From Camarhynchus parvulus (lineage: Eukaryota; Chordata; Aves; Passeriformes; Thraupidae): DNA of 64,000 nucleotides. Position 1 is the stretch's first letter. Each line of letters opens with the position of its first letter. Made by a program: the position numbers and the translations under genes. Below the pieces are notes generated by a model. That model was not told the DNA's origin, did no database searches, and worked only from the letters and a program-made list of their open reading frames with translations. The stretch is from positions 86,262,546 through 86,326,545 of the forward strand of contig NC_044573.1 of NCBI RefSeq assembly GCF_901933205.1. The letters run 5' to 3'. Below, piece after piece: positions 24,601 to 38,965 of the stretch.

Positions 24601-27600
24601 AGTCCTTTCCCGTTTTTAGGGCCTGAAATATTTAGACACACAATAGGTTTCCTTGATATTTCTGTATGGCCCCTTTATCTGACAGGATCTTGGGGACAGG
24701 TGAGTGCTTTCACACACTGCTGAGGGTCTGAAGCTTCCCAGGTGGAGTTCTGGGGCCATGATCCAAGAAAGCCATAAGGACTAACACACAGAGCTGAAGG
24801 AAGCAGAAGAAGAAACAGACTGCTCTTAAATAGCACAGCAATAGCCAAGTACCAAAGATGTATCCTTGATTTAAAACAAGGCTGGTGACATCTTAAACAA
24901 CCACAGCTTGTTGGTGGCCAAGCCTGCATTTCCAGTGCCACTTGGAAATCTGATGCACATCATGTACCAATTAAAGAACAGCCTTTGGGTATTAGTGTAC
25001 TAAACGGTGCAGTCCAGACAGTCTCTAGCTCTGTCTGGTTGGGCAAACTGCACCAGCAATGTACCTGATTTGAACCAACCATTCAAAATGTGCATCTTCA
25101 TCCTCCTTGTGCCTGGTCTCCCTGGCACCTGATCACCACCATGGCCAACAAATTTGATCACTTATAGGTGAATCAGAGAGAGGAAAGGACCGACCACCAT
25201 CTGACAGTTTTGAAAGCTCTTGTTCAAGGAAAAATATGTCATATTGGATTTGAGCTTTTCTGGAGCAGCTGAGAGGAGATCTTCTGTCTTCCCATTGTAT
25301 CTAGTCCATAGGAGGAAAAAAACTGCAGACCTTGAACGCAGCTGAAGCAGGCACAACAGCATCTCTGCCTGAACACTACACTGAACCCCTATTTTTACCC
25401 ACTGTTACAGCTAAGATGACTGAATTACAAGGTCACGTATTTTGCCGAGGGCCATATCATGAGTCATTTGATTAAAACTCTGCCCTTCCTGGCTCACAGT
25501 CATTTTCTCTACTCATTAGTACACACAATGTAATAAAATATTGGAATATACCCAGAACGGAGTCTTGCTTATACCACTTCCTCTGTAGTTCACTAGCACA
25601 GACCTCAGTTCCTGGCTTAGGCAACTTTCCAGCTCAACTACATGATGCAAAATAACATTTTAAGTTACATTTCAAGTGGGATAATGAGAAGCTACAGAAC
25701 ATCAAGATTGTTCTAAATTTAAACAAAATCACAAGAGGAATTTTAGAGAGTATTCAAGAGGATAAACAGAATAGAGGCTAAGCAAATGCATAGTGGACAA
25801 TATTCACCCTTTCTATTATCCATCTTGACCAGGGTTCTTTGATGCCTTTAGTAACTTATGACATTCCCCCTTCTTTGTTTTTTTTTCCCCCACAATTTTT
25901 AGCAAAAAACCTTTAACCAACACTCTAATCTAGGATAATTGAAAACTGAAAAGTTGGTAAAATTAACCAGCTGTTCTGACTGATGAGAAATCATCATGAC
26001 ATGAGGTATTTTTTTAAAGTTGCAATAACACTCTTTTAACACAGTTAACGAAGGGTTCATTTTATAAACTCATAGGGTGTTGGAATGAAAGATGTGATCG
26101 TTCCCATGTAACCTCATAAATTCTCTTGCTAGTCAGTTTCAAGTCTACGAGCTTCAGTAAAATTCTCATGAGAACACAGCATCCATCCATAAAAACTCCT
26201 GAACCCACCATGGGAATCAGCTGGTTTAGAAGGGTTCAGAGGTTCAAGCCTGTGGTTTATTTATTGAAATTTTCTCAGTAAATATATCATGGTATAATAG
26301 ATAACAAGCACACTGTTTTGTGCTAGTAACATCCGTCTTCCATAATATACATGCACAGTAAGTTTCAAAAATAGGAAGGAAGAACACTAAGTTACATTTA
26401 AATGTGGGTGCACTGAACCTTTTCTCAAAAAGAGTCTGAAATCATAAACAAGAGTGAGAATTTGCTTCTTTATCTTTCAAAACCACTCTCATCAAATGCA
26501 GCTAAGATGTTGCTATGTGCAAAGGCATAAAAAGGGAATTCAGATCACCAGAGGTTTTGACAGGCTGGGCTGAAGTTAGATGCTTCTAGTCCCAGAAGAT
26601 GATGGTGACTTAGAGATAACAGTGGTAGAGCATAGGAAGCTGCAGAAGTACATTCCTTCACTGTAGTATTAGAATGTGAATCTGACCACGAGCACCATGT
26701 CCATGCTGGAAACAAGCATTTCGTAGAGTCTGTGGTTGAAGGCTCTGAACCAATTTTACCTCCTCCCTCTATAAAGCCTCCAAACCAGCCCCTAAAAAAG
26801 TGCAAATTCCTTCCTTTCCTCAGAGACAGCAAACAGCAGCAGGAATGCAATAGACAGCAGAAGCTTCTGTGAGGCAATGTGGTACCCAAGAATAGCCTAG
26901 AAACTCCCTCAGGTGATGAATTTGATAGCTAGTTTGTGTCAGACTAATTATCCTAACACAGGATTCATGCAGTTATTTCAACTTCAAAAGGCTTCTGAGG
27001 GAAGAAAAATACCACTAAAATCCAAATAGATTTATTTTACTGTTGGAAACCAAAGCCAGTTGGTCTATAGCCTCTGGTGGTTGAGAAGAACATTTCCATC
27101 CTAAGAAAGAGTCAGTCTTTCAGTGATGTTTTTTGGCAACTCATTTCCGGCCTTTAGAAGCAGGCTCTGGAGGTGGCACAAACAGGGAGGTGACAAAGTC
27201 ACCTTCCTCCCAGCTCTACAACCAGCTGCCAGCTTCCAACTCTGAAAATAAACAGGCAGATGGTCACAGCACTCTCTGTGGTCCAAATCATGCTGCTCCA
27301 TGCAGGTGTGCAGAGCACTGCAGCCTCAGCACACTGCAGGGGCCAGGACTGCCAACATCACCATTACTCTAAGGTGTCAGGGATGAGTATGCCATGGGCA
27401 GTCTCTGCATTCTCTACTCTGCAACTCCTGTATGCTGCACTCTTCTCCTGGCACTGCAGTATTAAGATGAAATGGGAGAGGAGGATGCTATGGGGAAAGG
27501 GTGTATTTCCTGCCTGGCTTCTCTGGGACACAAATACACAGCCTTCATACTCAGCTGCTCTGTGCTCTGTATTGCATCCCATACTCAGAGCCCCACTGCC

Positions 27601-30600
27601 TAACGGTGGTGGAGTGTTTGCCTAGAAAGAGCACAAGGCTGTGCAGAAAAAGAGCCTTTAGTCTCTCCTCTCTGCATTCTGTGTGCATGCAAATCTGCTC
27701 AGAAAAACGGGCTCCATTCTGATTTCTGCCAATCATCTGCTGAAACATAAATGTGTTTTAGTTTTTATACTATCAAACTCCAAGCAACTTCACAGGCTTC
27801 CTTCAGCTACCATAACAGTACCTTGAATATGTTCAGAAAATATGCTTAGCTTTGATAATAAAGTTCTGGCTTTGTATTTCAAAGAAGTGTACTTCAAATC
27901 CTGCTGGGAGTGCATTTTTATTTAAAATTCTCTATATCTTTTCTTTCTCTTCATGTGAGCTCAGCATATGTACAGTATTTGAATGCCTGGATTAGAAGTA
28001 TAATTAACAAAAATATTCCAACAACTTTTTTTTTTTTTTGGAAGAAAGAAAACTTACTCTTTGTGTGTGTCTGTGTACCTGACAGAGCTGGTTTCCTTCA
28101 CACTGACACACCCAAAAAATGTTTAAATAAAATTCAACGGTTTGATATGTAAAATAAGAATTACAAATCTTTTTTAATTTCTTAATGTAATCAAGAGTTT
28201 GATCCCACAAGCAGTGTACATTATTATTTAGTGTTAACAGCTATAGCTGTGCACATACAGGAAGTCTGCAGGCACCTTTATATATTTATACATCTTTTCT
28301 TTGGAATAGAGCTGGCCTTTCCATTTGCTAAATCATTTAGATGATAGGGAAAACGGGAAAGCAATGTAATACAGCACTGATTGACTTTTGCAAAGTAGAA
28401 ACCAGATCTAATTCCATTTTAGCCTGGTCAAACCTTAAGGTTTTAAGGGAAGCTTCTTCTTCGCCCAGCGATAACAGTAACTTGTAATTTACATGGCACA
28501 TATTCTAAAAATCCTCAAACTTACAAAGATTTACAGGGGTCACTTCTGTCAAGAGTGAACTGCAGAGAGGGGTTAAAAATAGGTTTGTGTGAGATAAAGA
28601 GATGGGCAATGAAAATTAAAGACAACAAACCAAGAGTAATGTATGCCCCTTGAAAAATGCAGACAGTAATAGGTAGACATAATATAAATTCTAACACTGA
28701 ATTATCCTTTAGGTCACAAAAAATGTCAGGAGACTTTAAATACCACAGATGGTCAGTGCCTCCATTTTCAATTACCTCTGACAGATGGCCCTTCCCTACG
28801 GCCCAGTGCTGATATGCCAAGAACACAGATTAGAGATTGACTCAGAGGCAAGAGCGGTGCCATACTTTGCAGCTGTATTTATAGACAGACCCAGAGTGTT
28901 CCTTGCCTCTGTATCTGCAATTCAAAAACACTGCATGAAGACATATTGAAACAATAGCAGTCACTTGGTTCTATTCCCTGTCCTGATTTACCACCATAAA
29001 TCATACTGTAGACTATTCACCAGCTGCATGAAGGCCCCAGAATGTATCAGCATCCATTCTAGCAGCTAACAGTTCTGCCTATAGTTAATGCATTTCACTA
29101 GCACTGCAACTCTCTTTCATTCCCAAAAGTTGAGGCTTCTGTTATAGATCAAATCATCAGTTAAATTATTGGCCAGTAATCTCAAAACCCAAGCCAACTG
29201 CTGACAAATCAAATCCACAACTGGCATTTATACTAAATTAATCATGTAGCACATGGGTATTTGTTAGCACTTTACCACATTGTACACAATCTAGTTATTT
29301 CCTGACTCCAGTTCCAGTTTCAATCATGGCTCTTCATTTTATGTAAAACATCCAAAAAATAAAATTATCCCAATGTCTTTATCACCTCAAAAAATGTAAA
29401 CTGTGGGAGTGTGAAATGTAAATTCTTTACAATCCATTAAAGCTCCAGGTCCAGATGGTCTCTCTGCAGTTTTTCCAATGATCCAATTTGCTGTTTCCAT
29501 CCCATTTATGATGCCTATATTGAGAATCATAATAGGTGTTCAAAACACCTTTAGTAAAGCAACTGTTAATTTTATTTTTGGATTTTGGAGCATGAAGAGA
29601 GTCTGCAAATAGGTTTGCTTGCCCACTTATCATCACCATCTACTGAGGGGGATGCATCCAGAACACAAGTCACTCTGGTTTGAACAGTGTTAGCCACGCG
29701 GCTGCAGGCAGCTCGGCCATGCCCCTTGCTCCTCTTCCTGTTCCTGTGGCCCATGTACCTCCCAGGGAGGGCCCTTCCTCACTATGGACCTGGCAGGGAT
29801 GCACAGCACACCCTGGACAAATGGCATAGGTAATGTCATGCCTGAAGATAAAGATGTGTGTGAATTGAGTATCTGTGTGTATCTGCAGATGAAACACACC
29901 CAACTGCCCAGCCAGCATTTGCCCAAACTGATCATGTTACAGAAGATGATCGTCAGCCAGATTAAACAGTTACTGGGGAGTTACAAAGAGACTTGACACA
30001 ATGCAGGAGCTGGACTGAAAAAAAATATTAAAGAAGTGTGAAAACTTGTAACAGGACAGACCTTGGAAGGGAAACAACTGTCTCAAGGGTGTGTGGTTCA
30101 GCCCATGACTTGTAGGGAACTTCAGGGATCTGTAAAAAGATAGAAGATCCACATCTCCCACAGGAGACATGTAAACAGGGAAATCTGCAATCTTTGGGAA
30201 GGGGGGTGTTTTTGCAACCCATACTGCCCATGAGTTGAGGGGGTGCATACAACTCTGTGCATATGTGTGCCTGCGTGTTTCTCAGATTAGTTATAGAAGA
30301 CTGTTTAGAAATCTCTAGCATGCTTTGCCTATTTGTACTACTGATCTCGTTTCCATAGTTCACTGATTGCTGTATAATTACACTCTGCCAACAAAGCAAT
30401 AAACTGCTTTGATTCATATTTATTTTAAACTGTGTGAACTCAGCAGCTTTACCCCACAACCTGTAACGAGTTGCTGAAGCAACCAGAAATCTCTGTAGCA
30501 CAAGGATTTCATGTTTTCTTCCAGAGCATTGATTGACACTGAATAAATTCATGTTTATTAAACTGTATCTAACTACAGGTGAGATCCCATAAGTGCATGT

Positions 30601-32894
30601 AATATTTGTCTCAAAATAATTATTTTTAAGTAAGGCATTACACATACGGTTATTTCAGATGTCCTATTTCTACAGGAGTTCATATACAGGTGTTACATGG
30701 CTAGCACTTGTAACTAAACATACTTCAATCTGGGGATCAGCATTCAGTGTTGGCACCGTATTTTCTCCCTTGAGTTATCTGTGAAAAAAAATGAACTGGG
30801 CTGATTTGGATCTCTATTACCACAATCAGAACTGCAAAAGTGGTTTTTGCATGTTGCAGGTGTTCTCTAATCCTACAGGTTTTAGGACATTTTTTGAAAC
30901 ATCAATTCAGAATTTCTTGTTCTTTAAGACAGACAAATCTTAACAATTTTACCCATTTAACTGGCGTGGTCAATTCTCCTTCCTTCCATAGCTGTAATAA
31001 TATACTCTAGTATTCCCTAAAGCACGTTTTGCTGTGCATGCCTGGGTATGCTAGTCAGGGCTAATTTGCTATAATCTTGCTGTCCTGAGTTTCCCAAACC
31101 ACATCACTACAAATGTAGGCAGTTTGGTCCAAAGTGTGGACTCTGCAACAGCCTGACAGCCCTAAATATTACAAAGCATTGATGCATTACCAGTGACAGC
31201 AAACTCTTCACACATCCTCAGAGTACAGATAAGGCACAAGCAGCCAAGCAATCAGAAAGGCTCAAACACTTACCAAACAATGAACTTTGAACAACTCAGT
31301 AAAGGAAACAAACATGCACACAAAAAAGGTCAATTTCTGGGATGAGAATATAGCTGGATATCCCAGCCAAAGATAATTGTATTTCACAAAATTGCAAACC
31401 TCACATGAGAATTTATAGTGGAAAAACACTGACAGGCCATTGTCTGCAGCACTCTATTCACAAGGCTGCAATTATAGCTTTACCATAATGAGTGTAACTC
31501 TGTGGTCAGAAAACCTGCAAGAATATGATATTTTCCATGGAATACTTCTTCCTTCGTGGATGTTTGGCTTGAAACCTGGATTTTATGTTGCAGAGTTGTT
31601 GGCATTATCTCACACTTTCACGTTTGTGGCTGATCTATGTAAGTACTTTAACTTGGCTTCTTCTTTTAGGTGTATAAAGAAAAGTTACTTTGTCTTTTCC
31701 AAGCGTGAGTAATTGCACCCAACAGTAGACATGAAAACACTTTCTATAATTTGATGCTCATAATCTTCCCTTTGCACTCCCAGTGGTATTCCTTTGGGTA
31801 TCCTCAGCCAAAAAAAAAAAATGGAGACAGCTTTTTTGTCTTTTTTTCAAATTAAGTTACTGCTGTTATTAAGCAATATCCCTAAGGTCTCACTGAGCTG
31901 TGCTTCTCCAGGCAGGCTTGGCAAGACATATCCTAACCCACGCTGCCTGATGACAACCACCATGAGATACCAGTCTCACCACCCACTGGGGGCTCCTCTA
32001 GCACATGTTTGTGGAAGGTTCCTGGCTCATCTGCACTGGAGAAGCACCAAAAAAGCCCTCAGAGGAGACAAAAGATCTGGCTTCATAATCAACCAAGCAA
32101 GAAACACAGTACTTGTGTATCTCTAAGTGTGGGAAGAGCTTAGGAAAGGGAAGGAAAACAACATCTGAACTCTTAAAAATGTTACTTCTGATAGATGTAA
32201 AAGATGGGTTGGTAATCATTACCCGAGGCTGCTGAGTAGTGGGTGGTCCTCCTTATGGATGTACCAACTCTGATGAGAAAAAGGTCAGAATCTCAATAGG
32301 AAAGTGCTGGAAAAAGAATGCTGCTTTCAGGGCCCAAGCCTGTTCACCACTTTTTCTCAGTAGTACATTTGTAAGCAATACTCCTGATGTTAATGTGATT
32401 ATCTGAAGGCAGGAGTACTCGTACAAATAAGGGCTGGGATTCATGCCTAGTAATCTGTCTAATCTGGCACTCTCTCTCCTTCAGCTGCACTAGATATTTT
32501 CCAACAGATGACTATCAAATAATATTTCCAAAATACACTGATATCCTGGGGGAAATTCTATCACAACTTACAAAATCTTTCCTGAGACATGAGTATTCAT
32601 CAAGTTCTACGCAGACAAAGCAAAAGGATCTCAGGGGAAAGTGCAACATCAGGAGGGCTATAGTTCAGTCTAAGAGTCCCTATCTAAGCACTGATATTAC
32701 ATGAACTGTCTTAAAAGTGTATGTTTCCTCAACAGGGTGCAAAGCAGTTTTAGTGACCTATGGTTCAGGTCTCACTGACATAAGAGAACCCTGAAGTATC
32801 ATCTTCAAAAATTAAAATACAAACTCCTACCAACATTGTATTTATCCTCACATACCTGCAGACACAAAATCAGAGCTCTGAAAAGAACATAAAG
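21604..32894. other. Intergenic, no gene seen
   Basis: More than 11 kb without an exon, RNA gene or recognisable repeat family. Poly-T and A-rich runs are the only simple sequence. A KAPGPDG-like peptide at 29,439-29,459 was examined and not accepted. The open frames at 30,028-30,645 (minus, 205 codons) and 26,545-26,889 (minus) have no family motif or splice support. Confidence 0.5.
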
Positions 32895-33480
32895 GATGTC
32901 CTGGTGGGTTAGACCAACATCCAGCTATCCCCAGTATCCTTTCTTTAATAACAAGAGATACTATTTAAAGAGAACAAGCCAGGCATATAAATTTCCTTTA
33001 TTCTCCTCCAGCACCCACAATCATCATATTAGGGATGCTAGGGAGCATATCCCTATTAAATTCTTTTTGCATCTCTCTATGAATATGCAGTCCATTTAAC
33101 TGTTTTGTCTCCTTTCCAGTGTGCTGACCCATTTGCTTCCAAAACCTCTGCCAGCAGTAAATTCAACAAGTTCATTATATCTGCTACAAAAAAAAGTATA
33201 TTCCATTTTATCTTTTCTAAACCAATTTCTACTAGTTTCAACAACTGCCCCTACTTCTACTTCTGGAGGATTTGGAAAACATCAATCTTTATTCATTCTA
33301 CCCACTGCCTTGATTTTATAAATCCTGATTACATCCATTCTCTCCAAACTGACACTCACACCGTGGGTAGCTTCACTTCCTTGTATTTGATCCCTGAGAG
33401 TATTGGATGTGGGTTTCAGTGGGGCTGTCCCTCCATCTTTCAGTCCCTTCTTCAATACATAAGCAAAGACCATCTTTAAG
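32895..33480 (-). mobile_element. Ancient CR1/L3-like LINE relic, antisense
   Basis: The order of blocks GATGTCCTGGTGGGTTAGAC, CATCCAGCTATCCCCAGTAT, 'ttaaattctttttgcatc', 'agcagtaaattcaacaagttcattat' and 'ttgattttataaatcctgattacatcc' matches the layout of old amniote CR1-type 3' regions (the 'gggtcagaccaa...ccagtatcc' family) in reverse orientation. It is far more diverged than the other CR1 pieces here and has no intact reading frame. The right boundary is approximate. Confidence 0.55.
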
Positions 33481-36400
33481 GATCAGATCTAAGATTGTAT
33501 TTTCAGAACACAAATGTCAGCAGTGAGCTAAATTTTCTGATGATTTATCATCATGGCTCAGCACAGAGCTTGCTGAATGTGTGGGTCAAGGAAGTGACTG
33601 ACAATGGGGAATTCAGCAACCGAAATAAGTTATTGCAAAATCACAGCCTGAGCCACACTGTGCACCCCATAAAAGCTAGGATCTCAGAGAGCTCCTCCAT
33701 CTGGGAGGGATGTTGCATCTTACTTTTCCTTCTTTTTAGTGTGAGAATGATCTGGAAGACGCCTATGATGTGGATACTCCTGTTCACAAGCCTACCCATA
33801 CTGGAGCTGAACAAAGTTCAGCCAGCTCATGCTCCTATCTTGGTCTATGGCCATGGGCAGGAGAAAAACAGTTACAACAGAGGGCATGAACTGATGTCTA
33901 GGAAAGAGTAAGGACAGAGCATTTATCTATGAACTTTCATCCTAAAGCTCCCCTAGCCTCAAACTGTTTTTCAGACCAGGAAGCTTTGAGGCACATACAG
34001 GTTTTAGGTAATTCTTGGAGTATCTGGTGTATCTTGGGGTATCTTGGAGAGGGCAAGTGCCTCTGTGCCTCTGTCCTTCAGTGAGTTGTTGTCTGAAAAA
34101 CTTGTCTCTCAGTATGTGCAGGTGAAAACAGACCCCTCTGCACAAGCACATAGTGGTGAGAGGTATCAGAGATTTGCTGTCTATCATAGGATGACAAATA
34201 TTAGGGAAAGGGTCTGAAAATATACACACACACACAAACCCCTTCTTTGACCCAAGAAACTTTCATCCTCATGAGTTATTTTCAATCAGCTGAAAACACC
34301 AAATAATGACTAATAAGCCACTTCAAACAACTTTGAAATCCCTTAGAGTTTCACTCTGACTTCATTACCTACTTTAAAATCCACATGCTTATTATAAAGA
34401 TGGAAAAATTGGGATATATCAGTGGCAGAGAACAGATAATGGTCCTAATCTGATTTAGTTAGACCAAGGATTCCTGAGATACTGAAGAGAAAAACCTCCA
34501 TTTCTTCAGATGAAATCTATCAGCTTTTGAGAACTCAACTGGGAAAATGAAACCACTACATTGAGCAGGAGCCAAGGCAGTTTAACCACTCACTCTCAAC
34601 ACCACCTACAGCCCTTTGATTATGCCTGGTGAGCAGAAACAATCTAACATATGCTCTCTCAAACCACTGTATCCCACAACTCCATTCTTGCATTTTGTTA
34701 CTATTGGCCTCTCCACCTTTATATGTAGCTAGAACCTAATTTCTCACACTAATATTGTGGATATTGTCAGCTTGCAATGCCCACAGGTAGGTTTCTGTGG
34801 GCATGCACCTTGTTTCAGTGTTTGCTGGACTCAGCATCTGGGAAGATTCCTGACATACCACTGAACAACCATAACCATGGGTTGCATTTCCCCAAATTCA
34901 CCAAGAATTTCAGTTGGTGCCATACCTAATAGTTTCTTGCAGGCAAAGCTTCCTGACAAGTCAAAGAAAATGCAGAGTTTCAGGTTATCTCACTTTTCTT
35001 TTTGCTGATGCCTACAGAGACTCTCCCCAGCCTCCCAGCTGGTCATGCAATCCCATCTCTTCCTTCATGTTCTGATGCTTTGTAAAGACTCCTGGCATAA
35101 CTAATTTAAACAAATGACTGATTGAATGAATTCAGCAAAAGGTGAGTTCTTTTCTGCCTGGTTTTGTTTCTGCCAGGCTGTTGACTCAGTCATTGAGGAC
35201 TGGGAGAGATGGAGCAAAACTCATCAATTACTTCACAAATTAACAGACTGGAACACAAAACTGGAAATGATGAGAGGCCCTTTCAGCAGCAGTGACCTGT
35301 TAAACCTGAGCACCATCTCCTCTGAAATCACTGCCCAAGAACCCATCTCTTTTTCCTTTGCAGCCTTTGGTTCATGTTAATATATGTTTAATTCATAGAA
35401 AAGGCCTTAAATTTGTGTGGCTGCCTGCCAGGTTACATCATAGTTATTATTAAAAACAGTATCTCTGTCTTTACTATTTGATTGATGATTCCAGATTTAA
35501 GCTTTCATACTAAATTTTCAAGGAAGTGACACCTCAGAACTGCAGTCTAATAACCCACAAAGTCAGCCCAGAAAGCTGTACATCAGTCTGTACATCAACC
35601 TCCTCAGCTTTTTAAAAGAAGCTCCTATTACTTTGACACCACTGTCCTTCTCACTGCTTATCTGCCTATGTGTGTGTATATAAAAGCCTACAGAAATTAT
35701 ACCTAACAGTCACTTTCTTGTACTGGAATATAACAACTGCCTCCTTCCTTCATTAACTAGATCACTAAACCTGAAGCCTCCGAACATATATTTCAGAAAC
35801 AGTATTTTATCTCCTCTTCCTTTTCCATAATCCCACCCAATGAGGAGAACAGCCTTTGCACAAAAATATTCCAGAATGACACCTGTTTCAGGGTGCTTAG
35901 CTGCTGTCTTCTCCCCATCTCAGTACCTTTTCTTCTGTCTATGGGATTTCAGAGGCACTCTTCCATTCCCTCCATTCAGAGACACCATTCCCTTCCAGAT
36001 CCCTTCTGGAATCACTTTATGTTCTGGGATAGCCTTTAGCAATAAAGCTGACTCGAAGCTCACAATTATGAGTAGCCCTTGGTTTTAATACAGGAAGACC
36101 AACAAAAAACACAAACATCTCACCAGAGACAGGGGTCATTTATGTGCTTCCTCCTGCCAACACCATCTCTAAAAGCAGGTAGCCTCAGCAAAAATGCTCC
36201 AGGGGAGAGAGATGGGCTCTGTTACACAAGCCCCTTAGAGGTTTCTTGTTTTAGACACAACATAAGCAAAGCAAGGCACGAGCTCAGACTTTCTCAGGGA
36301 AGAATGCCAACGTTCAGGTGGGACTGTAGCTGGGGCTAACACAAGGTAACACATAATACAGGTGAAACTTTCTATGGACAGGGCTGTACAATTTTAAGAA

Positions 36401-38455
36401 GCCTCCACTCAACACTTTTAACTCTTTTCCTCTTCAGATCACATTTTCCAGAAGATGGAAAAATATATCCCTGAAACTAAGACAATTTGCTTGCCAGATT
36501 TGAAAGTTTGTTTTTTCAAAGCAAAGAGATGCTAGGGGCTGTTCAGTGAAATAGTTATGTTTATAATGGACAAAACCATGTATTTTTGCCTAAATTCATC
36601 CTTGTAGTTGGCTCAATTGTTGTAAATGGAACTTTCCAAAACCAAAGCAAACAAATCATAATACAAAACAAAATAACCAAAACAAACTAAAATAAAACAG
36701 CTGGAAGCAGACACCCAACAGGGGAATTGCAGCTCAGATTGGCAGTAACAAGCAAGTGAAAACTATACTAGAAAGCACACAGCAACAGTAACACTGGCTA
36801 TGCTGCTAACTCTGTTGCAGCTCTCTGTAAGGACTGAGGTGTTTGATTTGTCATGCTACCAAAAACTAATTTAATTAATTCTCCTTCTATTCAAAACCTC
36901 CCATCTGTGCTGTAAAATACAGCAACCATTTCACATCAGACAACAGTTAAGTAAAACCTTAGGGAAAACAGTACCAAATACTTTTTGTAATTGAAAATTG
37001 AAGGGAACATAACAAGCAGCATATAATTATGTGATTTCAAATTTTACTCAGACTTTAGGGTTACCCAGTCTTATTAAGTGATGAGTATCATTGAATCAGT
37101 GAACACAACTGGTCATTATCCTAGAGGTGCCAAAAGATACTGTATTTGTTGCACTTTGGAATCCCCTCAAATAGAATTGCATGGTTCTGCTCCATTTAAT
37201 TCCCTGTTTATTTTACTGTGTTTTCAAGAGCCACAAGTCTCATAATACTTCATCAAGAAATCCACTTTCTGGATTTCAGCTTATGAATCCACTTTTTGTT
37301 TGCATTTTGGAGCCATCCTGCCCTCAAGTGTCCTGTGTTTGTTTTCCAAAGTTGGTGTACCTTAAGTCTTCCTTCCCACAGACACTGTGGTGAGATAAGG
37401 AGAGCAGTTCTGTTTTCCACTGAGCAGACAGACTTGGACAGCTGACATGGAGTGGGTTTGTATTGCAGCAGCTAAACACTACCAGAAAAAACCAAATGGA
37501 ATGTTAGGAGTGGAAATTAGATACGTTAACCCTAATGAGAATGTTGATTTGCTTTCCAGTTAGCTCTTTGGAGCGGAAAACTCCCACACCTTTAAGCAAA
37601 GAAATCTAAAGGAAACACAGGATTTTGGCAGAGATTTTCAAATGACCTCTGAAGAAGGCAGGTATCCAAGTCCTATCACATGGCATTGTGAGTCTCTCCT
37701 TGTTGTGGCCATGTTTATGCTCAGTCTATTTGTGGGAACAAGGGAAGTGTGGGGAACGTCGCACACAGGCACCCCTATATCACCCCCGAAGGACACGTCC
37801 TGTGCTGGTCCAGAATCTCTCACTTGAGAAAAAGCTAAAGAAACACTGTGGAGGGGGACAAAATATGGACAAAAATAGCTTGCAGTGGAATAGGTCCAGC
37901 AAAAAGGGCTAGCAGACAAGAAGTCAGTGTTAAAATAACCACATCAAGCAGTTTCATAAATTAGCTACGTGTTTAGTATCAGAGTGTCGGGGCTTGTGCC
38001 TGATGTTTACCCTGACAAACACATCCGAGCATTCAGCCTACGTGCCTGCTCACCTGGCTTCATGCAGCAGCCCTCAGACTTTGAAAAAACACAAGCAAGG
38101 AGAGAGAGGAACCTGCTTTTGAGAGGGGCAGGGGGCAGAAGGGTGCCTGACACAGCAATGAGCGCCCATTGCTGAGTCACAGGGCGACTGTGGGTGCTGC
38201 AGGCAGCAGACCCTCACCCTGTCTCCGTGGAATGGGCGCACTTTGGGGACAAGTGGATCTGCAGATGGGACTCCTTCATTCCTGAGTTCTTCCATCCCAA
38301 ACACTGCAAGGGGGGTTGGCCTCAAAAGAGTAAAATATCCATGGACTTTTCCAGAGCCTGAATGGCCAGAAAAGGAGTCTCAAGCAGGAGCAGGGCACAG
38401 TAACTGAGGGGCCCCAACAGAGTGTGCTGCCCTACTGCACCGGCATAGCCACAAC
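33481..38455. other. Intergenic, no gene seen
   Basis: Only short frames without motif or splice support. A short CA run lies near 34,222-34,238. No further element was recognised. Confidence 0.5.
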
Positions 38456-38965
38456 TCACAGAATCACAGAACTGCTGGGGGTGGAAGGGACCCATACAGA
38501 CCGTTTAGTTCATTATTAGTACCATGCTCTGTCCAAGTGAGCTGAAACTTCGTATGGTTTCATTTATGGCCATTGCTCCTTGCTCTGTTGCTGTGCACCA
38601 CCAGCAGGTCTGGCACCGCCCTCCCAACACACAGCTTTGGTTTATATCCATGAATGAGATCTCTCTCATGCTTGTCTAGACAGAACAGACTCGAGTCCTG
38701 CAGTCTGTCCTTATAAAAGAGATCCTCCAGATCCCATGTCATCTTTGTGGCCTCCGCTGGACTCTCTCCAGTAGTTCCACGTCTCTCTTTTACTGCAGAG
38801 CCCAGAACTGGACAAAGCACTCTGGATGTGGCCTCACTAGGGCCGAGTGGGGGGGGGGAGAGGGATCACCTCCCGCTGGACACGCTCTTCCCGATGCACC
38901 CCCGGATACCATTGCCCCCCTGGCCGCAAGGGCCCTGCCGGCTCATTGCCACCCGCTTGTCCCCT
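38456..38965 (-). mobile_element. CR1 LINE, antisense, running into the TMEM14A CpG island
   Basis: The left end reads AGAATCACAGAACTGCTGGG followed by GTGGAAGGGACCC, a CR1 3' tail in antisense. The ORF2-derived blocks 'catgcttgtctagacagaa', 'gagatcctccagatccc', 'cccagaactggacaaagcac', 'gatgtggcctcactagggccgagt' and 'ctgccggctcattgccacc' follow in order. From about 38,840 the CR1 sequence becomes CpG-rich and passes without a gap into the CpG island. The element is 5'-truncated and carries stops. Confidence 0.88.

Noticed and set aside
29439..29459. KAPGPDG peptide on the plus strand, reminiscent of LINE reverse transcriptases
   Set aside because: Only seven residues match. The following 50 open codons show no further reverse-transcriptase motif, so chance is likely.
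30028..30645. 205-codon minus-strand open frame
   Set aside because: No recognisable motif, ordinary AT-rich composition, no splice or poly(A) context.
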